From Gavia stellata (Eukaryota > Chordata > Aves > Gaviiformes > Gaviidae): DNA of 64,000 bases. Where the stretch lies: positions 10,110,687-10,174,686 of the forward strand of contig NC_082598.1 of assembly GCF_030936135.1 (NCBI RefSeq), written 5' to 3'. Under the pieces are notes generated by a model. It saw only the letters and a program-made list of their open reading frames with translations, searched no databases and was not told the origin of the DNA. Both the position numbers and the translations under genes were made by a program. Shown piece after piece: positions 13,001 through 25,360 of this stretch (its first letter is position 1; the number at the start of each line of letters is the position of its first letter).

Positions 13001-16000
13001 TGCATCTTTGTACATTTTATTTTCTTCCACAGAATTGTGAAACCCTAAAGATGACAAACTATAAAATGATGGGACACCTTTCTAAATAATTGTCAGAATG
13101 CTTTTTCATTGTTAAATTCTGCTTAGCTAACGACAACCTATTCTCCCCAATTTCTTCCTTTACCATAATAAAACTTGGTGACATTTAGAACCAAGGAAAC
13201 CCATCTGCTAACATATGGACAGCTAGTATATTTGACAGCCTAATTTTCATCAAGGACAGAAGAAGAAATGATCTCTTGCTAACACCACATATATCACAAA
13301 TGAGATCAGCCTGTCCTTTTCATTATTCTACATGGATTGCATTTGGAAAGGAAAATGTACTGCTGCATTAATATATCTCATTGTGCGTCAACATAATTTG
13401 TAATTGTACAAGTTTGAAGGCAGAAAGAAGTACATAAGGGAAATAGATTTCTTAGGGGAAATTAGGAAATGAGTGGAGGATGACTCAAACTGATGAACTC
13501 AGATTTGTAACTTTCTTCTTATGTATAAATTCAAAGAGACAATTCAAATTTAATTCACCTGTTTAAAAATTTGGAAGAGGTGGAGATACACATTTTAGTC
13601 CATAACAACAGGTCCCTATCCTAGCAGTGCCTACTTAAAAACTCCAAAAGTACTGTAAAGTTTATAGGTTGTGGAGAAGCAACAAATCTTCACATAACCA
13701 ATAACATAGCCCCAGACCTGAGTTTGTATATTGAAAGACAAAAGCTTTGCAAATTCCATAAAGTACTATAGAGAAAACAAAGAAACATTAATAACAAGGC
13801 AGATTTATTGAACATTTCCCCTTAGAAGGCTGAGTCCCCCCCCCATCCTGTTTCACCCAGCTCTGGGGTAGGAGCAGCACCAAACTCCCCTTCACGCACC
13901 CTGCATTATCCTGTGACCCCCCACAAGCACATCACATGCATTTAAAAAAAAAAGATTAAACTTTCACATCTCCCTCCTCAGCTCCATGTATAGATCCATG
14001 GGTGTATCTACAAGGACACAGGCATATCTACAAGGAACTTGTTAACTGAATAAATTTATTCTATGTTATCACAGAAATTAGAAAATAATAGTTATGAGAT
14101 AGGAAGCAGGATTTTCTTCCACCTCATGTATCAACAGCATTGTTACCATATTTCAATTACAAAAGTACCTGCATCTGATCTCTAAGCCATTAAGTATTCA
14201 GTATTTGAGAATACTGACCTAAGCCTTAGGTATAATGAAACAAACACAAATGAAATAAACCATGATCATACAGAAAGAGGCTAATTCAGTACAAATATGT
14301 GATTAACAGCTTATTTTGTTTGCAGGCTACTGTACATTGTGGTCTCTGCATAAGTTGTTGCAGAACTTCTGGATCACCCCTTAGCAAACACACTAAGCTT
14401 AACCTTGCAATTCAATGCACTTGCCAAAACTTGCTAGAGGCAAGCTAAAATACTGTGCTGCTTTATGTATCAGTTCTTCATGGGCAACAGTGGCAATAAA
14501 AGCCCACTAACAAAACTGCTGTGAGGATAAATGCATTTTTAAAAAACCAAACACCTTTAAATCCCCCTAAGGGACGACACACAATACAAATTCACATTAG
14601 TTTAGTTCAACTTGAGGATCATCCTTCATGTCTATTCACATGCAAAAAGCTAAATAAAGGATGGCTGGGATCACTTCTGTCTTCTTTTCCTGTGGCCTGC
14701 AGTGGACGCTAAAGGACACAGCATATTTACACAAAATCCCTATACCTCCTATCATCGAGAAAAATATAAGAGAAAGGGACAACTACAGAAAATAACATGC
14801 ATTGAAGTAGCATACTAAGGGAGGAAAAACAAAACCAAGCTGTAACTTCTAGTGAAAGTATCTTCTGTTCTCTTGGAGCCTCTGCACTTGCATTAGCTTA
14901 AACGCTCTGGTCCTTTCAGCTTACAGCTTGACAAGAGCCTTGCTTTAGTGGCTGACATGCAGCTACAAACCACCCCCAGAATAAAACAAATGTATCAGGA
15001 TGGTAAATGCCATTAAAGTAAAATAGAAGGATGAGAGAGATGGAACAGGAAAATATTTCTAAACCATTTAGTACCAAAATTGGCTAAGTGAAATTTTCCA
15101 TGCTTTAAGCCACCAACTTTCGAATTCTTACCCCTTCTCTCACACAGCAATTTCTCTATATGAGTAGAATACAAAAGCTTAAGAAAAAACTGAGTATCAA
15201 GCACTCCTGTGTTCAACTTAATGTCTCCAGAAAGTTTTGGATGGAAAATAAAAAAATACATTTGGTCCTATTTGGCATTTCTTTTAGCCAAGTGATAAAC
15301 AGAGTTCTTACTACTGGTTTGAAATTATCTTTATGCCAGTATGGTATAGAACAGTAGACTCATGCAATTTTTAAACAAATATACTCTAGGTTTGCATTTC
15401 CAAAGTTATAATCACATGAAACACTGACAGCTTTTATGACTGACATGGCAGTCAGACTTGATTTATATTGCAAATTTCTCCTTGTAGTCATGGACATGAA
15501 AATCATTTTACTTTTTCCATTATATACATGAATCTGGAATTATGTGAACTAGGCATAGTGAACCTATGACAATCACTTGCACATTCAAAATGTGAATATT
15601 CAAAGTTTATTTTATAATAAATATACACATTTTTTAATTTGGACACATTGCAAAGTAGAGCAACATGGTCCTCTCACCAAAGTTACATATTCTCCTGTTT
15701 CATAATCTTACATAATTACCAGAGTTCATTAATTTTTTCTAAGTGTATTTTTAAACTAGCAAAGGCTGACACTGATTTCTGTGTGCTCTCACTGAATAGC
15801 ATGTCAAATATGCCATCTGAGATTTTAAGTTTTTAGCCTTACAGTTTAAATTATTAGCCTTCAAAAGCCTGCATGTGGATTTATAAGTGCTGTCTGAAGA
15901 ATTCACTTGAGCAGCTCTAAAATACTCAGAAGGAGACAGCACAACATCTGTCCATGACAAGCTGCTGAAAATCAGGCAGCAAGCCAAGCACTCCCCAAAG

Positions 16001-18530
16001 TTCCAGCCCAGGAAAATCAGACCATCTTGAACAGCTGTAAACAGTAAAGCAAGAACTGTTTTTAACATTAAATCAATGAAATATAAAAGCTTGCAATAAG
16101 CATATAGCAGTTGCTCCTTGATATTTACCACAGAAATGAGAGGCACAACTTACCTAGTCCATATCAACGTATTACAGCTTATTACTACTTTACTGATGAA
16201 GATAAGAGTTGTGTATTTTAAAATTACATTAGATTTAAAATACAGTGAGAGCTTCATCGCTCTGCAAAACTAAATTGATCCTCCTTGGAGGAGTTCATGA
16301 TGCTAATTCACAAGAGAAAAACTAGACAGAGCAAACCTGCAGAAGAAAAAAGGACAACACAAGTTAGACTTCAGGATACTTTTGTCCATTAGGTTCATAC
16401 CCTGAGCCTTCCAGAGACTTCAACTGTCTTTTGGGGGGTTGTTTTGCTCTTAAGGAAACAAGAATAAAAATGATATTACAACAATGAACACTACAGAATA
16501 GATACAGTGAAAAAGGCTTATAAGGTCAAACGGAGATCAGCAGAGGGGCAGGCACGTGAAAAATAAACAGGTATAGGAAATTCTGAAAGCAGATTTCTAA
16601 ATGGAAATTCTGAAAGATGTTTAAGTCCTGGTGAAAGCAGAAGGAAAAGAATAAACAACAAAAATAGCCTGTTTTTATTACTTACAAGAAACAGGGAGTA
16701 TTTCAAGAAAAGAATGAAAGTATCACCTCTTTCAATATCAAGAGGAAAACTCAAAAGGCTTTTTCTAGCAATAACAAGTAAAATGTTTTTGAACATGTTG
16801 CATTAAAAAATAAAATCAAAACATGAATTCTTGAGCTACAAAACAAATCTTGAGAGAAATTTTACCTAAACACGCACAGTCCCATGTTTTGAGTACCTCA
16901 AAACAGTGTTCATCTATCACACTTTTTTTCTATATAATATGTTTAACTACACTTTTTCTGCCTTCTGCCAGAACACTGCCAAATCATACAAAATCAAAGT
17001 CAAGGGGAAAAAAATAAAAATAATCACACAATCTTCAATTGCCTTCCTTCTCTTTTAATGTGTGATATCATATGTTAGGCTGCACAACAGTCGATGGAGG
17101 ATACATGGGAAAGATTCAGAGTAAGCCCTTCAGGCTACCCAGGGGCATGCCACAAGTGCAACTGACTTGCCTGCACTGTAGCCCTGTGTGTCAGATGCAT
17201 TGGTTGGTGTCATACGAGGTTTGAGACAGGAACAGATATTGCAGCCCAGCCAAATGGGAGGGAAATGCAAAAGCCATCTGTGTGAACCTGATATTCAAAG
17301 CGTGTGACGCAGGAAGTCTGCAAAATACACAAACCTGACTGTGGAAGAAGCTCAGTGCCATGAGATCTGGGAGGAGCTGATGAGGGAACTGAAGGAGACC
17401 CCTGCAAGGCTGGGCTGTGGACAAGTGCAGCTGAACAGGTATGGCAATATTAACTACAAGAACCATGTAATAAGGTACTTCCAGATACACATCCTGACTT
17501 CCTATTTGTTTCCTGGTGCTTTCAAAGCACTGACAGAGCCCTGTACCATTACTGCAGGAGCCTGCTACTGCTCTTGCACTGTGCTGCAGTAATAGGGTGA
17601 AGTGAGGTGTTCAAAGGGAGCTTCCAAAATACAAATGCCTAGTGACAGGCAACATGCTCAGGAGGAACCTGCATGCAGTAATTACTTTCCCTGTCAGTCT
17701 AAAACAAGTCAAGCATAATCTTTCAAAAATTCTACAAGCCCACCAACCTTTTTGTTTGTTCTTTTTAGTTATTGTTACCTTTTATTTTTTAAGATTAGGT
17801 GGTATTTAAGAGGCTGCTCCACTATTGTTCTGAATATGATTCCTTGGTTTTATTTTGGTCATGAAAGGGACAGTTTGTTATTGAAAACTTCACATACGCT
17901 CTTGCCTTGGTATTTGAGTAAATGGTATAAATAAAATATAACTAGTTTTCATTTAAAACATAAAAGGAAAGGCTTATCTGAGCTGATTGACAGCTTGGAG
18001 GAAAGCAGAACTGCTAGTTTATCAGAGACACGCAGGAGTGATGGGAGGGAATTAAAATGGTGATTTCACATTAAAATTAAGGATCACCTAATTTAACTTG
18101 TGGCTGCCATGGAAGGAACTACTGGAGAATACTCTTCTGGATGTCATTCACCTTCAAGACAAATTATTTCAGTTGGAGTGCCATGGGAAACAATACAGCC
18201 TTGAAGTGCCACAGTAAAAATAAAAATAGCATCTATAGCTTTCCCCCTAATACAGCAGATATTGACAAACTGATTTTTTCCATTAATCTTTACAGGTCTG
18301 CACAGAACCTATTTTGTATTTCTGTTGACCTAAGATAACCAGGCCTATACTGATGCTGAGAAATACTATTTAAGTCACAACGGACAGTGTTCAATCCTGT
18401 TCAGAGAAAACACAAGTTATCATCATCTTAAACACTTAGTGAAAAGAAACCAGAATTCATACCACAAGCTTCTTTGGCAAATCAAGATTTAAATAGCACA
18501 CTTTCCCCCAATGGCAGCTACGTGCAATGT
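7037..18530 (-). other. ZFYVE28: ZFYVE28 intron 1, no gene seen
   Basis: Mostly featureless AT-rich sequence. Short open frames on both strands (for example 9,717-10,013 and 15,751-16,146 on the minus strand) have no recognisable domain. A local GC-richer patch at about 17,060-17,600 is discussed in the findings. Confidence 0.55.
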
Positions 18531-18726
18531 TGTGGTGGGTTGACCCTGACTGGACACCAGGTGCCCACCAAAGCTGTTCTATCACTCCCCTTCCTCAGCT
18601 GGACAGGGGAGAGGAAATATAATGAAAGGCTCATGGGTCAAGGTAAGGACAGGGAGATCACACAGCAATTACCATCACAGGCAAAACAGACTCCACTTGG
18701 GGAAAATTAAATTAATTTATTATCAA

Positions 18727-19185
18727 TCAAATCAGAGTAGGATAGTGAGAAATAAAACCAAACCTTAAAACACTTTCCCCACACCCCTCCCTTCTTCCCC
18801 AGCTCAACTTCATTCCCAAATTCTCCACCTCCTCCCCACCCCCCCGTGGCACAGGCAGATGGATAATGGGGGTTGCAGTCAGTTCATCACACAGGGTCTC
18901 TGCCACTCCTTCCTCCTCAGAGGAAGGACTCTTCATACTCTTCCCTGCTCCAGCATGGGGTCCCTCCCATAGGAAACAGTCATCCATGAACTTCTCCAGC
19001 CTGAGTCCTTCCCATGGGCTGCAGTTCTTCATGAACTGCTCCATCGTGGGTCCTTTCCATAGGGTACAGTCCTTCAGGAACAGACTAGTCCAGCACAGGT
19101 CCCGCACGGGGTCACAAGTCTTGCCAGCAAACCTGCTCCAGCGTGGGCTTCTCTCTCCACAGGTCCTCCCAAGAGCCTGCTCCAC
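18727..19185 (-). other. Open frame of tandem peptide repeats inside the LTR
   Basis: On the sense strand of the LTR, downstream of the TATA box, 152 codons are open. The middle consists of three imperfect 15-residue units of the type F-[LM]-[KD]-[DN]-C-x-x-W-[EK]-G-[PL] followed by [ML]-E-[QK] or similar. The frame stops just before the poly(A) signal. A second frame, at 19,074-19,277, continues the repeat-like sequence upstream but is shifted. The frame probably survives because the repeats lack stops. There is no evidence of translation, and the sequence matches no retroviral domain I know. Confidence 0.4.
18950..19095. repeat. 45-bp minisatellite in the LTR
   Basis: About three units of 45 bp, each containing CCCATGGGCTGCAG- or CCATAGG-type cores and a CATGAAC..CTCCA segment, are arranged head to tail. 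They correspond to the 15-residue peptide units on the minus strand. Confidence 0.7.
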
Positions 19186-19251
19186 TGCAGGTTTCTCACA
19201 GGGTCACACCCTCCTTTGGGCATCCATCTGCTCTGGTGTGGGGTCCCCCAC

Positions 19252-19365
19252 GGGCTGCAGGGGGATATCTGCGCCACCGTGGACCTTCTCCATGGGCTGC
19301 AGGGGCACAGCCTGCCTCACCATGGTCTTCACCACGGGCTGCAGGGGAATCTCTGCTCCGGCGCC
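19252..19365. repeat. 42-bp minisatellite in the LTR
   Basis: The core GGGCTGCAGG recurs at 19,252, 19,294 and 19,336, exactly 42 bp apart. It is related to the 45-bp array to the left but has a different period. Arrays of this kind are a hallmark of this avian LTR type. Confidence 0.75.
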
Positions 19366-22300
19366 TGGAGCACCTCCTTCCCCTCCTTCTTCACTGACCT
19401 TGGGGTCTGCAGAGTTGTTTCACATATTGTCACTCCTCTCTCCAGCTGCAATCACACATTTGTTTTCCCCCTTCTTAAATACATGCTATCCCAGAGACGC
19501 TACCACTGTCGCTGATGGGCTGGGCCTTGGCCAGTGGCGGGTCTGTCTTGGAGCCGGCTGGCATTGGCTCTATCAGACATAGGGGAAGCTTCTAGCAGCT
19601 TCTCACAGAAGCCACCTCTGTAGCTCCCTCTGCTACCAAAACCTTGCCACTCAAACCCAATACAGAAGTGACACTTCAATCATATCTATAATGTACAAGT
19701 TATGGTTTTCTTTTACATCTAAAGTTATATTAAATACATCTTTAAGTTGCTTTAGAGGGTTAAAATTAAATTATTCAAACACCTTCCCAAAGCAACATGA
19801 AATATTTAAAATAAACTCCACAAAACCTGTAATTATCACAAATAACAACTCGTCCAAGATTAGAAAAGGGGACTCATTCCCTACAAACCATCATGCTGCT
19901 GGTTTTAGAAATTATGTATTAGGTTACAGGGACTGAGGTCAGGAGCAGCTGAGGGAGCAAGCAGAAACCACCAACAAATATATGGAAGACAAATTTCTCA
20001 ATTAAAAACATACGTGTGCCACACAATAACTAGGAATAAGGATACTCAGAATAAACAGTCTGCAATGTACACAAAGAGCTAATGCTCAGCCACCTTGCTT
20101 TGCTACCTTTCTATATGTTTAGACATTATGAGCAAAATGCTGGTGGGAACTTAGGACTTGTGTATTTACCCGTTACAAGACCTAAATTCTTGTCTTTACA
20201 TGAACCATGACGATGAATAACTACCACCATCTATCATCAACTCCCAGCCTCCAAAACTTGGTACAAATCAATATATATTGGTAATACTGCAAAGCAGTTT
20301 GTTTTTTCAAAATGGCACTTAACAAAATGACTTGGACAATGTGTGTGGCTTCTAGGAACTACCATAACATCTTAATACCAGTATTACTAGCATGATACAA
20401 GATGCTACAGAATCTTACTGTTTCAAAGAAAAAAAAACAAACCACAAAACTTCATAAATATTTGTAGCTAGACTGAGGGAGATGAAAAGGGCTAAGATGA
20501 AGTTCCTACTCAGTCAGACACCTGAGTTTCACAAGGGTTTTGTGTTGATTTGTTTAAGGAAAAGGAAATACACAAAACAAGCAAGATCTCTTCTTTTACT
20601 CAAAAGATCAGCCAGCAACTGCAGCATCCCCTTTGCCCTGGACATCACTCAGGTGATGTTTCATAACTCATGTTATGAAAACACGGAATAAATTCCCTCT
20701 CCCAGCTAACACTTCTTGTCTCATCTCAGCGCTCCCAAACTACCACCCACCTCAGGGCTGTTGTACATTGCCCTGAACTTCCCAAATATGTGGGGAGAGA
20801 AAGAGCTTTATGATTTTCACTCATAAATAAGGGAACAAGGTATGCCTAGCATGCTAATTAAACCCATGAGCAGGTTAGCTACAGCCAAGTTTTTTTTATG
20901 TTTACATAGCAGGAGAAAAAAATAAACAACTAAACAACCAGGAGTTCCTGTCAGGGAGCAGCAGGGAGGAAACCAAACAACACAAGCTGGGTATTGCTGT
21001 CCAACTGCAGAGAGCTGACCTTTCAATATTAAACAAAACCTCCTACATATTCTGGAGTTAGGTGGGGTATGTGGCTCAGGCAGGAAAACAAAGAAAATGA
21101 AGGAAATAGTTTATGTGTCTGTTATGATAGGGAAGAGGGAGGTATTGGAAAACAGTGCCAAATGAGTATACATGGTCACAGTAACCAATTAGGGTATCAC
21201 TTTCAGTGACCATATGAATCTAAACACAAAGAGTGAAAATTATTAGGTACAGTCAATGAAAGTACTGAATTAAGAGAAAAATATGACAGCAGTCTGCTCA
21301 AAATGTTTTATATCTGTGGACATATAGGAAGGCTGTATCATACTGATGCTATGCCAAAAGCATTTGCAAAAAAAAGAGACACAGATTAGAGGTGAAGTCT
21401 ACTCAGAGTCTGAAATGGCACAGCAGACAGAACAGAGGGAAAAATCAGGATGGTGAGCCTATCCAAAGAAAGATCAAGAAACATGGTAAGCAAGAGCTAA
21501 CGCAGAAAAACACTGCCAGGTACTAGACACATGTTGAACTTGAACTGAAATGCTCAAGAAACTTTTTTGAATATAGTGAGTTTGTTCACTAAGCCTCTTC
21601 CCAGGACAGAAAAAGCTACAGGCAGCAGACAACTAGAGCAAGGACATCCTACTCCTTTCTAGGTCATCTCCAGCATTCACATTCAGCACGGTATCACCTT
21701 GTTGCAGCTACACAGACACTGGCTTCTAAACTTATCTCCTAAATCTGAGCTCTAGATCTCTCTCAAAGTGGCACAGCTATGTCACCTCTTCATTAATGGT
21801 GCTCACACTTGCAAAAGACCTACCAGCAGACAGCAGGGGTGGATCTTGCATCAACCTCCCTGGACCAGCCAAAGCCCTGGATGGGAAGGGGCTGACTGCC
21901 TCCTCTGCTGCCTCTCCCAGCAGCTCAGCTCGGGGCAGGCGTGCCGGCTCCAAGTTCTCCTACAGAACAGGCTCTCCCCAGCATTTTGCCTACAATCAAG
22001 TATGAGGCAATTATAACTGCATCTTTTCAGCAAATTGAGCTGTTAAATACAAGAGTAAAAAGAAAAAAGCTGTAAGAAAAGAGAGATTTTTTTTTTAATA
22101 CAGTGAAATTTGCTCCTTATAGCTGGGTGTAGTGTGCCAAGTTTATTTTCTGAGGTTTAGCCCTGAAGGCATTTTAAAAACAGAGCTTTGCAGATGAGAA
22201 TGCCACTAGTTTCTTTAAAGGTGCATACAAGAAGCTACATAGTATCGGGAGCCACAAATGGATAAATCACAGAAGATAAAATTATTTTATATTGGTAGAG

Positions 22301-23524
22301 AAATTGAACTGTTCAGAAAGTCTAACACTACCTTACACTACAGAGTACCCACCACACTATCTGCAAGTGTTCAGGGAATTTCAGGAATATTTCCATTATA
22401 ATACTGATGTTTTCAATTTATCACAACTCTCCAGAGCAAGCTTGCAAATCAATATTTTTCAGACAGCATCTCTCACAGTAAGCAATCTTGCCCCACCCCC
22501 CAAAAGGTTTAAACAGAAGGAGCTCAGTTATGTTAAAGAAAGTGAGGAAAAAAATAACCTTTTCTCAAAGAAAATTAATTCTTGAAACGTAAAACAATTA
22601 CAAGCAGTTCTAGCAGTAATAATTCTGGACTCAGAGATGGAAGTCTGGCACATTATTATGGGAATATTAATAGTCTGGGAAAGCCAAGAGACAAGCAAAT
22701 TGCTCCACAAACATCTCTACCTTATTTCTAGCTATGATGATTTTATGATGACGTATTGTAACTATGCTTTTAAAAAGCACAGAGCAGAAGCTACTGTGAA
22801 GCTGAGCTTTATTTTACACTAATATTTACAGTATTTTGCAACTTTCTTAGTCACATTGTACCTGCAAGGGAGAATCTGCCTGGTATTTGGTCTTTACCAA
22901 AATCACCACATCTCAAGGTTCACTTTTAGGGTATTGTTTCTGTTAAAGATTCCTGTTTCCTTACAGATATATTTCTATGAAATTCAAACCCTTTAAACAA
23001 TAACTAGCACAGGTTATTGTGTCACAATACAAAAATCAACATATATCAGAATGAGGATGAACTCCTGAATACTTTAGAGAGCTACATTTAATTGATAAAG
23101 GAATGAAGAAAATGGAAGCCTCAACACATTGAGCAAAGGTTTTCAGAAGAGGTGACTTGGGAAACCTCTATTTTTGATGGTCAACTTTTGACATGTTTAA
23201 AAAGACTTTATTTCAAATCAAGATGAACACTTCTATCTAGAGAACAGAATCTTTTTAAGAGAAAAGTCACACATATAATATATTAATATACCTGAATTTT
23301 CACAATCCTTTGTAATCTGCTTGTCTATTCACTGGACCAAATGTTTCCTTTCCAAACCCTCTCACAGCTTGTTATAAACAAAAGCAAACATAAAAGCAAG
23401 CATTCAGAAATCTTCTCATTTCCTGATAAAAGTGACCAATGCCAGTTTTCAGAAAGACAAGGACAAGGGAGAAAAAAAGACTTTCAAGCCATTCAGTATA
23501 TTGTCTTAGAATGATTCTAAATAC

Positions 23525-23580
23525 TATTTTATTAGTATTTGCATTATATTTTGTATTAGTATTTTATTAGTATTAATACT
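23525..23580 (+). repeat. AT-rich direct repeat
   Basis: TATTTTATTAGTATT occurs twice, 35 bp apart (about 23,525 and 23,560), with partial extra copies of TTAGTATT between and after them. Confidence 0.7.
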
Positions 23581-25274
23581 TGCAATGGAACCATAATTCT
23601 ATCTTTCTTTTTTTCTAAGGTCACAGTAATGTCAGGGACTTTAAAAAGTACTTGGACTCTGCCAGCTTTTACCAGCCTGCTTCCTAAAATGAGGTTCAAT
23701 TTTTTATACTTACCTCTTACTCAATATTCAAAACACTGCACACATTAGAAAGATAACCATAAAAACAGTCCCAGATGTAATGAAAAATATCATATGGTGC
23801 AACATTATTGTAAAGAGATTGCTATAACTTCAATGTGGATGTTCCACAAAAACCTTAATGTTGTTCATAGAATTCATCATAAGATATGAACGTGAAATTC
23901 CAAGGCAAAAAGCTTTTCTTATCAAAGAACTTTTTCTTATCAAGCAACACACAAGATTTTAGTCAGAGAAAGTTCCTCCATCAGTCAACCCACAGAGGAG
24001 GAGGTTAGATTGCTAGTCAATTTAGAAGAGTAACTACTGAGCAAGACTGGGTGTTAAGAGAAGCAGGTTACAGCCTCAGCTCAGCTTTTAGCAAGTCCTT
24101 TGTCCTCCATTTCAGTTTTCCACGGGAGATTAGGTTTATCTTCACCTGTAGATATGAAAGCTCTTGAGAGGAGACATACTGCATAGGTTTTAATCAATAA
24201 GATGCAATTTAAAGCTTAATTCCTCCAAAATACATTAAGAAAGCACAGGAAAGGGGATTCAGTTCTTCAAATCTAATTGCATGCATTTGTACTCCAAACT
24301 CAAGTCTCAAAACACAAAATAGAATTTTATAAAAAGACTGCTGACTTCTCTCTTACCTAACAAGCAGAGCCTACTCAATTAGACCACTAAGGAAAGAAGA
24401 ATAAAGAACTGCTTCATGCTTACTTGAAGCACGCACAAAAACAATTATACCAGCAGGCTAACATCAATCCTAAAAAAATAAACCAGCCAACTTCAGGTAT
24501 TTTGTATACCTGTTTACTTCTACTGCAGACTCATTTTTAAAGTGAGGGGGTTTACATATTCATTGCTCTTGAAAAAAGAGAAATTTCCTTTAAGAAAATT
24601 AAGATCATGAACAGTTTATATCAATAATAACAAATTTTTAATCCTCTGAATCCTTAACACAAAGGCAGCACAAGGCTTCAGTAGTGACATGGAAGCCAAA
24701 ACGAGAACAAGATGCAGAAGAAGGTGTAACTGGCACTGAACCACACCTAACTGTCCTGAGACCTAAAATGCAAAGAAAAGCATGAGATAATACCTGCATT
24801 ATCTTCTCCCAAGCATCAGAGTTTAAATGCTCGTAAGAGTAATGGTGGATGGTCAGAAAAATACTCAAACCACAGGAAATACTCAAAGTATGTGATTTCT
24901 GATCATTCAGATCAAAGTTTAAATACTGTTACAACTATAATGCAAGTCATTTTTATCTTAGAAGCTGTTCCTGGGAGTCCTTATTAACAATTACATTAAC
25001 TGCAGATGAATTAAAGACAGGAGAAGTACAGGTATAAACATTGTACCGCAGCATGTGGATTACCTTTTAGGCCATCAACTCCTGCAGGAACTGTAGATTC
25101 CCTTTCAGGCCATACCCTCCTACATCTACTTGAGACTGGACAAGTTTCTTTATGAACTTGGTGAACATATCCAACAGACAGCTTCAGGATTCTAAAAATG
25201 TTATTTTTATTCAATCTGTTGTGTTGTACTTTTTTTGCAGCATTGAAGTACTATCCAACTTCACAAATTTTTCC

Positions 25275-25360
25275 GGGGTGTTTTTTGTTGGGTTTTTTTG
25301 GGGGGGCTGGTGTGGGTGTGTGTGTTTTGTTTGGGGTTGGTTGCTTTGGGTTTTTTGGTC
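25275..25360 (+). repeat. G/T-rich low-complexity tract
   Basis: About 85 bp almost free of A and C, with several runs of three to seven G separated by T-runs and a GTGTGTGTG stretch. The G-runs make a G-quadruplex possible on the plus strand. The open frames across it are low-complexity artefacts. Confidence 0.8.

Larger units (their letters stand above)
18531..19664 (-). mobile_element. Solo LTR of an avian endogenous retrovirus
   Basis: The 1.13-kb element has TG...CA termini and lies in minus orientation. The sense strand begins with a TGTATTGGGTTTG-type end at 19,664 and finishes ...CAACCCACCACA at 18,531. It contains a TATTTAAG TATA box (19,474-19,481) and an AATAAA polyadenylation signal (18,716-18,721). 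I recognise it as one of the repeated LTRs common in non-galliform birds (TguLTR-like); the exact subfamily cannot be named. No internal retroviral genes lie next to it, so it is a solo LTR. I could not find a matching target-site duplication: the flanks are GTGCAATGT on the left and GAAGTG on the right. The plus-strand 238-codon frame across it is a shadow. Confidence 0.85.

Noticed and set aside
15751..16146. 131-codon minus-strand frame
   Set aside because: AT-rich, hydrophobic by composition, no motif, and no fit to ZFYVE28.
18866..19582. 238-codon plus-strand open frame
   Set aside because: It is the antisense shadow of the ERV LTR minisatellites; no domain and no promoter.
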